DNA of 64,000 nt from Xylocopa sonorina (taxonomy: Eukaryota; Arthropoda; Insecta; Hymenoptera; Apidae): assembly GCF_050948175.1 (NCBI RefSeq), contig NW_027490247.1:310001-374000 (forward strand), given 5' to 3'. Positions 50,401-61,365 of the stretch are shown here, piece by piece (positions within the stretch are counted from its first letter, which is position 1; each line of letters opens with the position of its first letter). The translations under genes were made by a program, and so were the position numbers. A model generated the notes under the pieces. It saw only the letters and a list, made by a program, of their open reading frames with translations, ran no database searches and was not told where the DNA came from.

Positions 50401-53400
50401 TGTTCTATTGCTTCTGAAAACGAGATGTCGCATATCATGTCTATGTTTCATGATAAGATATAGTATTCAACGCAAAGTGTCATATATACCTCGTATTCAC
50501 TTCAAAAGAATGTAAATTCGACACTTCCTTCCTAGGAAATAGCGTTTGCAGATGTCTACGTATCGTAGCAGTAGAGATCTAATGCATCTTAAAACAAGAT
50601 GTCGCATCTCGTTTCTATGTTTCAAGATAAGGCATAATATTCATTGCGAAGCGTCATGTATACATCGTATTCACCCCAAAAGAATGTAAATGCGACACTT
50701 CCTTGCTAGGAAATAGCGTTTGCACATGTCTACGTATCGTAGCAATATTGTTCTAATACCGCTTAAAACGCGATATCGCAACTCATTTCTGTGTTTCATG
50801 ATAAGATATAATATCCATTGCGAATTGTCATGTATAACCGTATTCACTTCAAAAGAATGTAAATGCGACACTTCCTTCCTAGGAAATAGCGTCTGCAGAT
50901 ATTTACGTATCGCAGGAATAGAGTACTAATGCGTCTTAAAACGCGATATCGCATCTCATTTCTACGTTTCATGATAAGATATAATATCCATTGCGAAGTG
51001 TCACTTATACCTCGTATTCACTTCAAATGATTGTAAATGCGACACTTCCTTCCTAGGAAATAGAGTTTGCAGGTGTCTACGTGTCGAAGCAATAGAGTTC
51101 TAATGCTTCTTAAAACGCGATATCGCATCTCATTTCTATGTTTCATGATAAGATATAATATCCATTGCGAAGTGTCACTTATACCTCGTATTCACTACAA
51201 AAGAATGTAAATGCGACACTTCCTTGCTAGGAAATAGCGTTTGCAGATGTCTATGTATCGAAGCAAAAGATTTCTAATGCCCCTCAAAAACGCGATATGG
51301 CATCTCATTTCTATGTTTCACGATAAGATATAATATTCGTTGCGAAGTGTCATGTATAGCTCGTATCCACTTTAAAAGAATGTAAATGCGACTCTTCCTT
51401 GCTAGGAAATAGCGACTCCAGATGTCTACGTATCGTAGCATTAGAGTTCTGACGCTTCTTAGAAGGCGATATGGCATCTCCTTTCTATGTTTCATGATAA
51501 GATATAATATCCATTGCGAAGAGTCATGTATACCTCGTATTCACTTCAAAAGAATGTAAATGCGACACTTCCCTGCTAGGACATAGCGTTTGCAGATGTC
51601 TACGTATCGTAGTAATAGTGTTCTAATGCTTCTCAGAACGCGATATCGCATCTCATTTCTATGCTTCATGATAAGATATAATATCCATTGCGAAGTGTCG
51701 TGTATACCTCGTATTCACTTCAAAAGAATGTAAATGCGACACTTCCTTGATAGGATATAGCGTCTCCAGACATCTACGTATCGTAGCAATAGAGTTCTAA
51801 TGCTTCTTAAAGCGCGATATCGCGTCTCATTTCAATGTTTCATGATAAGATATAATATTCATTGCGAAGTGTCACTTATACCGCGTATTCACTTCAAAAG
51901 AATGTAAATGCGACACTTCCTTGCTAGGAAATAGCGTCACCAGATATCTACGAATCGTAGCAATAGTGTACTAATGCTTCTTAAAACGCGATACCGCATC
52001 TCATTTCTATGTTTCATGACAAGATATAATATCCATTGCGAAGTGTCATGTATACCTCGAATTCACTTCAAAAGAATGTAAATGCGACGTTTCCATCCTA
52101 GGAAATAGCGTTTGCAGATGTCCATGTATCGTAGCAATAGAGTCCTTATGCTTCTTAGAACGAGATGTTGCATTTCATTTCCATGTCTCGTGATAAGATA
52201 TAATTTCCATTGCGAAGTGTCACTTATACCTCGTATTCACTTCAAATGATTGTAAATGCGACACTTCCTTGCTAGGAAATAGAGTTTGCAGGTGTCTACG
52301 TGTCGAAGCAATAGAGTTCTAATGCTTCTTAAAACGCGATATCGCATCTCATTTCTATGTTTCATGATAAGATATAATATCCATTGCGAAGTGTCACTTA
52401 TACCTCGTATTCACTACAAAAGAATTTAAATGCGACACTTCCTTGCTAGGAAATAGCGTTTGCAGATGTCTATGTATCGAAGCAAAAGATTTCTAATGCC
52501 CCTTAAAACGCGATATGGCATCTCATTTCTATGTTTCACGATAAGATATAATATTCGTTGCGAAGTGTCATGTATAGCTCGTATCCACTTTAAAAGAATG
52601 AAATGCGACTCTTGCTTGCTAGGAAATAGCGACTCCAGATGTCTACGTATCGTAGCATTAGAGTTCTGACGCTTCTTAAAAGGCGATATGGCATCTCCTT
52701 TCTATGTTTCATGATAAGATATAATATCCATTGCGAAGTGTCATGTATACCTCGTATTCACTTCAAAAGAATGTAAATGCGACACTTCCCTGCTAGGACA
52801 TACCGTTTGCAGATGTCTACGAATCGTAGTAATAGTGTTCTAATACTTCTCAGAACGCGATATCGCATCTCATTTCTATGCTTCATGATAAGATATAATA
52901 TCCATTGCAAAGTGTCGTGTATACCTCGTATTCACTTCAAAAGAATGTAAATGCGACACTTCCTTGATAGGATATAGCGTCTCCAGACATCTACGTATCG
53001 TAGCAATAGAGTTCTAATGCTTCTTAAAGCGCGATATCGCGTCTCATTTCAATGTTTCATGATAAGATATAATATTCATTGCGAAGTGTCATGTATACCT
53101 CGTATTCACTTCAAAAGGATGTAAATGCGACACTTCCTTGCTAGGAAATAGCGTTTGCAGATGTCTACGTATCGTACCAAAAGTGTCCTAATGCTCTTAA
53201 ATCGCGATATCACATTTCATTTCTATGTTTCGTGCTAAGATATAATATTCATTGCGAAGTGTCATGTATACATCGTATTCACTTCAAATGAGTGTAGAGG
53301 CGACACTTCCTTGCTAGGAAATAGCGCTTGCAGACATCTACGTATCGTAGCAATAGAGTTCTAGTGCTTCTTAAATCGCGATATCGCATCTCATTTCTAT

Positions 53401-56350
53401 GTTTCATGATAAGATATAACATTCATTGAGCAGTGTTATGTATACGTCGCGCACACTTCAAATAATTGTAAGTGCGACACTTCCTTGCTAGGAGATTGCG
53501 TTTGCAGTTGTCTACGTGTCGAAGCAATATAGTTCCAATGCTTCTTAAAACGAGATATCGCATCTCATTTCAATGTTTCGTGATAAGACATAATATTCAT
53601 TGCGATGTGTTGTGTATACCTCTTCCACACTTCAAAAGGATGTAAACGTCACACATCCTTGCTAGGAAATGCGTTTCCATGTGTCTAGGTATCGAAGCAA
53701 TGGAGTTCTAATGCTTCTTAAAACGCGAAGTCGCATCACATTTCTATGTTTCATGACAAATTATAATATTCATTGCGAAATTTTAGGTATGCCTCGTCTG
53801 CACTTCAAAGGAATGTAAATGCCACACATCCTTGCTAGGAAATGCGTTTCCAGATGCATACGTATCGAAGCAATGTAGTTCTAATGCTTCTTAAAACGCG
53901 ATATCGCATCTCATTTCTATGCTTCATGATAAGATATAATATCCATTGCAAAGTGTCGTGTATACCTCGTATTCACTTCAAAAGAATGTAAATGCGACAC
54001 TTCCTTGATAGGATATAGCGTCTCCAGACATCTACGTATCGTAGCAATAGAGTTCTAATGCTTCTTAAAGCGCGATATCGCGTCTCATTTCAATGTTTCA
54101 TGATAAGATATAATATTCATTGCGAAGTGTCACTTATACCGCGTATTCACTTCAAAAGAATGTAAATGCGACACTTCCTTGCTAGGAAATAGCTTCACCA
54201 GATATCTACGAATCGTAGCAATAGTGTACTAATGCTTCTTAAAACGCGATACCGCATCTCATTTCTATGTTTCATGACAAGATATAATATCCATTGCGAA
54301 GTGTCATGTATACCTCGAATTCACTTCAAAAGAATGTAAATGCCACGTTTCCATCCTAGGAAATAGCGTTTGCAGATGTCCATGTATCGTAGCAATAGAG
54401 TCCTTATTCTTCTTCGAACGAGATGTTGCATTTCATTCCCATGTCTCGTGATAAGATATAATTTCCATTGCGAAGTGTCACTTATACCTCGTATTCACTT
54501 CAAATGATTGTAAATGCGACACTTCCTTGCTAGGAAATAGAGTTTGCAGGTGTCTACATGTCGAAGCAATAGAGTTCTAATGCTTCTTAAAACGCGATAT
54601 CGCATCTCATTTCTATGTTTCATGATAAGATATAATATCCATTGCGAAGTGTCACTTATACCTCGTATTCACTACAAAAGAATGTAAATGCGACACTTCC
54701 TTGCTAGGAAATAGCGTTTGCAGATGTCTATGTATCGAAGCAAAAGATTTCTAATGCCCCTTAAAACGCGATATGGCATCTCATTTCTATGTTTCACGAT
54801 AAGATATAATATTCGTTGCGAAGTGTCATGTATAGCTCGTATCCACTTTAAAAGAATGAAATGCGACTCTTGCTTGCTAGGAAATAGCGACTCCAGATGT
54901 CTACGTATCGTAGCATTAGAGTTCTGACGCTTCTTAAAAGGCGATATGGCATCTCCTTTCTATGTTTCATGATAAGATATAATATCCATTGCGAAGTGTC
55001 ATGTATACCTCGTATTCACTTCAAAAGAATGTAAATGCGACACTTCCCTGCTAGGACATACCGTTTGCAGATGTCTACGTATCGTAGTAATAGTGTTCTA
55101 ATACTTCTCAGAACGCGATATCGCATCTCATTTCTATGCTTCATGATAAGATATAATATCCATTGCAAAGTGTCGTGTATACCTCGTATTCACTTCAAAA
55201 GAATGTAAATGCGACACTTCCTTGATAGGATATAGCGTCTCCAGACATCTACGTATCGTAGCAATAGAGTTCTAATGCTTCTTAAAGCGCGATATCGCGT
55301 CTCATTTCAATGTTTCATGATAAGATATAATATTCATTGCGAAGTGTCATGTATACCTCGTATTCACTTCAAAAGGATGTAAATGCGACACTTCCTTGCT
55401 AGGAAATAGCGTTTGCAGATGTCTACGTATCGTAGCAAAAGTGTCCTAATGCTCTTAAATCGCGATATCACATTTCATTTCTATGTTTCGTGCTAAGATA
55501 TAATATTCATTGCGAAGTGTCATGTATACATCGTATTCACTTCAAATGAGTGTAGAGGCGACACTTCCTTGCTAGGAAAGAGCGCTTGCAGACATCTACG
55601 TATCGTAGCAATAGAGTTCTAGTGCTTCTTAAATCGCGATATCGCATCTCATTTCTATGTTTCATGATAAGATATAACATTCATTGAGCAGTGTTATGTA
55701 TACGTCGCGCACACTTCAAATAATTGTAAGTGCGACACTTCCTTGCTAGGAGATTGCGTTTGCAGTTGTCTACGTGTCGAAGCAATATAGTTCCAATGCT
55801 TCTTAAAACGAGATATCGCATCTCATTTCAATGTTTCGTGATAAGACATAATATTCATTGCGATGTGTTGTGTATACCTCTTCCACACTTCAAAAGGATG
55901 TAAACGTCACACATCCTTGCTAGGAAATGCGTTTCCATGTGTCTAGGTATCGAAGCAATGGAGTTCTAATGCTTCTTAAAACGCGAAGTCGCATCACATT
56001 TCTATGTTTCATGACAAGATATAATATTCATTGCGAAATTTTAGGTATGCCTCGTCTGCACTTCAAAGGAATGTAAATGCCACACATCCTTGCTAGGAAA
56101 TGCGTTTCCAGATGCATACGTATCGAAGCAATGTAGTTCTAATGCTTCTTAAAACGCGATATCGCATCTCATTTCTATGTTGCATGATAAGATATAATAT
56201 TCATTGCGAAGTGTTATGTATACCTCGTCTACACTCCAAAAGGATGTAAATGCCACACTTCCTTGCTAGGAAATAGTGTTTCCAGTGGTTGACTTATCGG
56301 AGCAATCGAGTTCTATTGCTTCATTCAACACGATGTCGCAAGTCATTTCA
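47403..56350 (+). repeat. 174-bp satellite array, orientation B (about 51 monomers)
   Basis: B-type monomers with a mix of 'cgaagcaatag' and 'cgtagcaatag' variants. It includes the duplicated 13-monomer block (separate entry). Towards 56200 monomers acquire 'gccacactt' and 'gtttccag' changes and then grade into decayed repeats. No gene is seen. Confidence 0.96.
51650..56170 (+). repeat. Higher-order satellite block, two copies (13-monomer offset)
   Basis: Copy 1 (about 51650-53908) and copy 2 (about 53908-56170) are offset by 2,258 bp. Markers: 'taaacgtcacacatccttgc' at 53643 and 55901; the open frame at 52460-52669 is repeated with an identical translation at 54718-54927. Within copy 1, parts of 51490-51830 are also repeated near 52700-53080, a nested two-step amplification. 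Few differences were seen between copies; for example 'cagatatctacgaatcg' is kept, while 'aaatagcgtcacc' became 'aaatagcttcacc' near 54190. Confidence 0.92.
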
Positions 56351-56960
56351 ATGATTCATGGTAAATTGCATTGTTCTATGCAATATGTTACATTTGTCTG
56401 CATCTAGACCTTAGAAGGATGTGAATTCTATACTTACTTGCAACAGAATATCTTTTCCAGATCTCTACGTGTCCAAGCAAGACATTTATGGTACTTCATG
56501 CAACGCAATGTCGCATCTCATTTCAACGTTTCAAAGCAAAGAATCTGTAATCATATATCCATAACATTATGCTTAACTGTTAGAGGTCTTCAATAGAATG
56601 TGAACTATATAATTCCATGCAACGGCATGGCGCTCCGTAGTGTCTGTCTGTTAAAGCAATCGGGCTAGAATTCTCCATGCAATGCGCTGGCGCATCCCAT
56701 TTCATCGTTTGAAAGTAAGAATGCTGTCATCTCTTATGCATAGCTCTATGCTTATCTGCTTTAAAACTTCATAAGAATGTAAATTCTACAGCTCCATGCA
56801 ACAGGATTGCCCTTCGTAGTGTCTACATGTCGAGACAATAGAGTACTAATGCATTATACAATGCCATGACTCATCTCATTTCAACGTTTCGAATTAAGTA
56901 AGCTGTAATCTTCCATGAAAAGCATTATAATTATCTGCTTCTACTCTACAATAGAATGTG
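56351..56960 (+). repeat. Decayed satellite edge with a period of about 179 bp
   Basis: Satellite landmarks persist but strongly diverged: 'catctcatttcaacgtttc' near 56513, 56692 and 56871 gives spacings of 179 bp rather than 174. New shared motifs replace the old ones ('ccatgcaac', 'atgcttatctgctt', 'gaatgtgaattctat'). This is an old subfamily or a degraded array edge. Similarity fades after 'gatccaagaaacagg'. Confidence 0.85.
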
Positions 56961-57870
56961 AATTCTATAGATCCAAGAAACAGGAGGGCAGGCCCTCCAC
57001 CATCCTACTGCCTGCCCTGATGCGGGCAAAGGATTCCCAGGGCCACTCAAACCGCGACCAACATCTATCTTATACTCTAACCGATTCATCGTTATGCGTT
57101 TTCCATTAAGCTTGCCGGGATCAGTGATATTGATTCGCTCAATCTAAATTATTATTTTCTTTTTAAGTTTCTCGATTTTTTTAGTTTCTCTCACGATATC
57201 GTCTATTTCGTTGTACCTTACCCTTACAGTATGGTATATAATCTATTGTTTGATATTTCTAGGATTTCCTCTTAATAAATGCAATGCTTCTACATATTTT
57301 CTTTCTCTTTCTCTTTAGTTACATTGTTGCTATTTTATGCTTTTCACCCTCCACATTCCCTCTCTACACCATCTCGGAACAGGCATTATACGATTACTGC
57401 AGGATGACGCCCCGGTCTCGTTACACCGAGATCGAGTGTTCTCTCTTGCATCCGTTGATTTATATATGTTATATATTGGAGAATATTTCCTCTTATCCTT
57501 TGTATTTTTCGAATGAAATTACATTGACAGAGGTACGAGCTAGTTCTGCACGCCTATTTGAAACAACATTAAATCACCTTGTTAAACAATAATATATTAA
57601 ATGTGACTTGGACTTTTAAATTTGAATTTATAAACATCTAACAGGTAAATATGTTTTTCTTACTATTCATATCATTATACATTCAGTGATTTATTGTGTG
57701 CTGTGATTTGATATATTAACTGCTTGATTATATTTTGCAATGAACTTTGCGTACCAAACATTGTTTTTACTCCTGATGGGAGTGGATAGTTCTTCGTTTT
57801 ATATTCTTATATCGCATTCATTATAAAAGTATATGATATCCTTCTTATGCAGTCATGTATAATTGTGTAC
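56961..57870. other. Unidentified non-satellite DNA, left part of insert 2
   Basis: Begins around 'aggagggcaggccctccacc', with a short inverted repeat (GGGCAGG / CCTGCCC between 56987 and 57017) followed by mixed-composition and then AT-rich sequence. It contains one open frame (57284-57592). No similarity to insert 1 was seen. Confidence 0.5.
57284..57592 (+). CDS. Unidentified 102-aa open frame with signal-like N-terminus
   Basis: Opens with a hydrophobic leader-like stretch ('MLLHIFFLFLFSYIVAILCF') and then a soluble-looking part containing 'MTPRSRYTEIECSLLHPL' and ending 'LNHLVKQ'. The first codon may be CTT-adjacent or alternative rather than a strong ATG context. A pyrimidine-rich stretch lies upstream. 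The leader arises from a T-rich tract and could be chance. No family recognised; it may be an exon remnant or not coding at all. Confidence 0.2.
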   Translation: MLLHIFFLFLFSYIVAILCFSPSTFPLYTISEQALYDYCRMTPRSRYTEIECSLLHPLIYICYILENISSYPLYFSNEITLTEVRASSARLFETTLNHLVKQ

Positions 57871-58307
57871 TGTGACGGTTTTTCCCGTTTCAATCCTCAA
57901 GAAAAGGGTATATAGAACCAATAATAACGGGGTATCCAGTAGTTTAATTCGGGGTTATATCGGGGTACAGAATATCCGCGTGATTCGGCAACGCGAAGTA
58001 CAGAACAATAAATTTCCTATCCAGCGAGTATTTCGAAGCTGCGAGGCTGGGACTTTTTGGGCGCCAGATACTCAAAAAGTAGCAAAAACTAGTAAACCAC
58101 GCAACCCGGGGAAACCCGGTTCAAGATAACCATCGAAATTTCGAAATACTCTTTCGCTCGACTGCTTCTAGCCGAGTGCGCAAATTAGGGTCGCGGGATA
58201 CTGAACTCAGGGCTTTTTTCTAGATTGCCTTGACGCGGTATTACAAAAGGGTATACGACACGCCGCGAATGACCGTGGATCACCACCCGTTATACAATAC
58301 AAATTAC
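57871..58307 (+). repeat. LTR-like repeat, copy 1 (about 437 bp)
   Basis: Starts TGTGACGG and ends near AATTACA. It is related to 60620-61032 in the same orientation. Shared blocks in the same order: TGTGACGG, 'aaagtagcaaa', 'ttcgaaa', 'ctcgact.c..ctagcc.agt', 'ggtcgcg.gatactgaa' and 'cgccgcgaat.accg'. It has a TATA-like TATATAGA (57909-57916) and a CCAGT initiator-like site 29 bp downstream. TG...CA ends and a promoter suggest a retrotransposon LTR. It abuts the module-2 boundary at 58310. No adjacent gag-pol sequence is present. Confidence 0.55.
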
Positions 58308-58472
58308 AAGTCTGAAGATGTAGATGCAATTAATGTCCGATATTTTACGTGATCGAATCGACGTATCGAGTGAGGCTATGAAATATAAAAATCTTTTACT
58401 ATTCATCGACCCCTTTACATGTTAAATGAATGATTAGTTCTGCAAGACAAGAAGCCTGAATTAGTGAGATAT

Positions 58473-58775
58473 CTAGGAACATAAGTAATTTGTAAGTATC
58501 TTTTCTCTTCGAAATATTTGCCTTTGCATAGAATAGAACGTATAGATATATTTGCCTGTTTTGTACCCATTTCGGTCCAATTCTATTATAGCCTTTGAGC
58601 AGAAGTAATATTGATTATACTTGATTTTTGCAATAGTTCTTTGATTAACAGATTTTATTAACCTAGAATCATCATTTGACGGATGTATCAATCTACTTTG
58701 TAGCTCCATCAGTTTCTTTTTCTGCTCGCTACTTTCCATTTTCAGTTCCGTATACTTATCCTTTATCATCATCAT
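58473..58775 (-). CDS. Unidentified 100-aa open frame, intact in this copy
   Basis: ATG-initiated on the minus strand, beginning with three methionines. The N-terminal half is charged and helical ('DKYTELKMES', 'EQKKKLMELQ'); the C-terminal half has a tyrosine-rich region ('IKYNQYYFCSKAIIEL', then 'YIYTFYSMQRQIFRRE'). The forward copy at 36256 carries a stop after codon 44. Retention of the frame in one copy and its loss in the other suggests it was once coding. The layout vaguely recalls C-terminal domains of insect DNA-virus repeat proteins, but I cannot support that assignment. Confidence 0.35.
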   Translation of the reverse strand: MMMIKDKYTELKMESSEQKKKLMELQSRLIHPSNDDSRLIKSVNQRTIAKIKYNQYYFCSKAIIELDRNGYKTGKYIYTFYSMQRQIFRREKILTNYLCS

Positions 58776-58799
58776 ATATGTGGCGTAGAATTACAATAA

Positions 58800-59170
58800 C
58801 TTTTTGTCCTCAAATTTTGCGGATATTTCAATTAAATTTCCTTTGATTAAATAAACGGAAATTAAAAAACAGTGGCACGTACCATTTCTTGGAAACGTTG
58901 TATCGTAATTTGCATCTGACTGTTTTGAAAGGCACGCACTTTACTTAACGTTTGCAATGATTCGGTTAGCGAAGTAAAGAAATATTCTACTTTCGAAATT
59001 GTTGGCTCTTGTAATTCTAAGGCAAATATATTCATCTGTCGACATCGTCAACATTGTTTTTTGGCAAAATTTCAGAAAAACAAATGTATTATAAGTAAAA
59101 TAATAAACATCATAATATTAAATTTAACTCTGTTCATCGTTGCCTTGTTGGACACATCCATAACAATATA
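58800..59170 (-). pseudogene. Broken inverted copy of the 123-aa membrane-segment frame
   Basis: Counterpart of the intact frame at 35869-36240. Here the tryptophan codon at the end of the hydrophobic stretch is TGA, a second TGA follows in the basic patch, and a T run near 58865 is one base shorter, shifting the frame. The rest of the sequence is well conserved. It shows the copy decayed after duplication. Confidence 0.6.
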
Positions 59171-59382
59171 CAGGGTGGGGCAGTAATAATTAGCACCTCA
59201 GATATCCACGAAGCTATAAGTTTCATAGAAGTTTTTGCTAATATAAAATTGCATAGTACAAAGGGCCCATCCGTTGATGAAAATAGTTTTTTTGTAAGTG
59301 GAGTTATGTTGGACATATGAAGGTTACCTTCATTTTTTGAAATGAATTGGTATGTCCATTCTTCCGTAATACGATAGAGCAT
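59134..59382 (-). CDS. Unidentified 82-aa open frame in module 2, inverted copy
   Basis: Same frame as 35648-35896, with only a few replacements (for example 'IYQFILK' versus 'TYQFISK', 'LIVSW' versus 'LIASW'). Conservation between the copies may reflect recent duplication rather than selection. No family recognised. Confidence 0.25.
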   Translation of the reverse strand: MLYRITEEWTYQFISKNEGNLHMSNITPLTKKLFSSTDGPFVLCNFILAKTSMKLIASWISEVLIITAPPCILLWMCPTRQR

Positions 59383-59543
59383 TTTAAAGCAAGTTTAACG
59401 ATCTGTAACATGAAGGCATTGAAGGTTACAAAAAGTAAAGAAAGGCGATAATACTCACGGTTTTGATAGTAATTGAACCATACGTATTGTAAACAGTGGT
59501 GGAAGGCGTAATACTTACCGTTTACTTCACTGTGAATGAACAC
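59304..59543 (-). CDS. Unidentified open frame in module 2, inverted copy (79 codons)
   Basis: Counterpart of 35487-35693. It extends 11 codons longer because a stop just after 'TNSF' in the forward copy is absent. Replacements include 'VCFIYY' to 'VWFNYY'. The first codon is GTG, so it would need an upstream start. No family recognised. Confidence 0.25.
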   Translation of the reverse strand: MFIHSEVNGKYYAFHHCLQYVWFNYYQNREYYRLSLLFVTFNAFMLQIVKLALKCSIVLRKNGHTNSFQKMKVTFICPT

Positions 59544-59718
59544 TTTTCGAAGGGCATTTCAATAGCTTGCAGCATAAGTTAAACATGATAAGATTAGTAT
59601 TGAAAAATCGGTTCGAATACGTTTGGTTAGGCTGTTCTTTGTGTCGTTCATTTTATAAGTACTGAGCTGCGGATTCCTGAGGACAGCTCACAAAATTGTT
59701 GAACTATGGAAGATTATC

Positions 59719-60420
59719 ATTGTGAATTTGAATCAAAAGGTAATTAAATTCCATTAGATTGTAAACAGATCTCAATGTTTCATTTTAGATATTAAGATTA
59801 AATACTCTTTACAAAACTACAAGAATGGATACATACCTTTCTGTTATTATTATTTCATAAAGAATTATAATTGCAATTATATAGTTCATTACGATAAGAA
59901 ATATTTCTCAGAAAATTCTAAATATAAAATTAAAGAATCAAGTAAAACATTTTTAATAATTACGAATATGAAAAATACTTGAACATTCCAATAGAAAGAT
60001 GTCTAAACAGGAGTTAGAAAAGTCAAACATTCAATTTCAATTCCATAATTCATCTATAAGAGGTAAAATGTTTTGAAACCTTTAATTACAGTCTCTAATG
60101 CAAGCAGTTGGGCAGTATTTCAATTTTTAAGAAAATTGATGAAAGTCAACCATTTTGAAGTGGTCAGAATCTTTGTCGTTTGAGCAATAAATGAATAACA
60201 AATAACTGCATAAATTCCAGGCTTAAAAACTTATGGATTAAATCCTATGCAGACTCGTTTATGAGCGAGTTACTAAATAATAATCCACACTAAGTAATCA
60301 TTTTAAAACTTAAACGATTACATCTCGCGAACTTTCGAAGATATCAGAAGCGTGAAAAGTATGTGGTTTACCAAAAACTCTTCTAAAAGAACGGACGAAG
60401 CCAATAGAAATCTTTGTTGA
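59719..60420. other. AT-rich unidentified DNA
   Basis: About 700 bp of AT-rich sequence absent from the forward arrangement of modules 1 and 2. It has no open frame of note, no terminal repeats and no RNA gene that I can recognise. Confidence 0.5.
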
Positions 60421-60619
60421 AGTAAGCAAGTTCTAAAGTTCTAAGCAACGCGATGGCCCTTATCTGCCTATGTTTCATAGCAAGTAAGTTCTGAATTTCT
60501 ATGAAATCCGATGGAATTCCTCACTACTAACGTTTCAAAGTAAGTTCTAAAATTCTCAATTCTACGTTTAAAACTATGTGTGTCCTATATATCTATGTAA
60601 AGTGATGGTTCCTATTAGT
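60421..60619 (+). repeat. Decayed satellite scrap inside insert 2
   Basis: 'ttctaagcaacgcgatggccc' followed by 'ctatgtttcatagcaag' and a second round, 'ctatgaaatccgatgg' then 'aacgtttcaaag', follow the B-type order (ttctaatgc, gcgatatcgc, tatgtttcatga). The form resembles the decayed edge at 56351-56960. It ends exactly where the LTR-like TGTGACGG begins. Confidence 0.6.
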
Positions 60620-61032
60620 TGTGACGGAAACCTATATATAGTAAGTCAGGGAAGCTCGAAGGGGTTAATTATTTAAATGCTTTAAAGTGTAAAACGTACT
60701 TTAATCTAAAGCGATCTATCGTTCCAAGGTATCCGCTCACGTACAACTTTTCTTGGACGACAGCTGCTGAGAAAGTAGCAAAGGGATAGACTACACGACC
60801 CCGGGAACCCTGGGGCGGAACAACCCTTGAAATTTCGAAAGGCTCCTCCTCTCGACTACGCCTAGCCAAGTACACACACTCAGGTCGCGAGATACTGAAG
60901 TGACGGCATGTTTATTTATGGTCTCGACGTGGGTTTAACTAACAAGGGCTACGGGAAACTACGCAACACGCCGCGAATTACCGGGTATCATAACTCGCTT
61001 CACGATATAAGACAATATACAATATGCGACAC
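60620..61032 (+). repeat. LTR-like repeat, copy 2 (about 413 bp)
   Basis: Starts TGTGACGG and ends near GCGACACA; related to 57871-58307 over shared ordered blocks but clearly diverged. It has TATATATAG at 60633-60641 and is inserted directly after decayed satellite. The divergence between the two copies, and the satellite lying between them, argue for separate solo insertions rather than the two LTRs of one young element. Confidence 0.5.
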
Positions 61033-61140
61033 AAGAAATGGGACGCTTTAGCGAATAAGCGCTCACGCTCTCTTCTTCAGGTTCCTTGAATTCGCTGTTG
61101 GTCCTCGGGTCTCCTGCATCCTCCTCGTGGCTCCTTGGTG
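61033..61140. other. Spacer between LTR-like repeat and module 1
   Basis: About 108 bp, including 'ctcttcttcaggttcc' and 'cctcctcgtggctcc'. On the minus strand the open frame of module 1 continues into it for roughly 28 codons. It is absent from the forward copy. Nothing else is recognised. Confidence 0.4.
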
Positions 61141-61279
61141 GAGTGGGCTGTAGGCTTCAGTATTGTTCGGGTCCATCGATCAGTGGATTTCGGCGATTTC
61201 CTCTTCTCGCCTGCTTGGGCGTCCCTGAGGGGATCCTCCTGATCATTTAAATTGCATAGCGCCTCGCGCGCCGTGCTCC
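61141..61279 (-). repeat. Module 1, inverted copy (139 bp)
   Basis: Reverse complement of 35164-35302, same length, about nine mismatches. The similarity ends at GCTCC (61275-61279), exactly opposite the point where the forward copy passes into its promoter/LTR-like segment, so the boundary is sharp. Confidence 0.85.
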
Positions 61280-61365
61280 CATAGCCCGCCTGCAGGGCCG
61301 CTGGACTTTTGACTTCTCTTTAGGGGGTTAAGGATGGTTGAGGACCTTCTCACATCCCAGAGCAT
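61280..61365. other. Short unidentified segment
   Basis: From 'catagcccgcctgcagg' to 'cttctcacatccc'. It does not resemble the sequence next to module 1 in insert 1. It may be the end of whatever carried module 1; TCACA at 61348-61352 could pair with TGTGA at 60620 as element termini, but this is weak. Confidence 0.3.

Larger units (their letters stand above)
58310..59718 (-). repeat. Module 2, inverted copy (1,409 bp)
   Basis: Reverse complement of the module at 35312-36726, collinear over its whole length with scattered differences. Here it is followed on its far side directly by the LTR-like repeat, whereas the forward copy continues into unrelated AT-rich DNA. The upstream neighbour (1.42 kb at 59719-61140) is missing from the forward copy. 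Confidence 0.9.

Noticed and set aside
48383..54927. Open frames of 66-124 codons in the right-hand satellite as genes
   Set aside because: Same cause. The identical pair at 52460 and 54718 is identical because the 13-monomer block is duplicated.
57863..58129. Plus-strand 88-codon frame
   Set aside because: It overlaps the LTR-like repeat and promoter-like signals and is not kept in the related copy.
60669..60875. Minus-strand 68-codon frame
   Set aside because: It lies wholly within the LTR-like repeat and is not preserved in its relative at 57871.
57871..61032. One intact LTR retrotransposon bounded by the two LTR-like repeats
   Set aside because: The repeats are too diverged from each other, decayed satellite lies between them, and no gag-pol, primer-binding site or polypurine tract was found.
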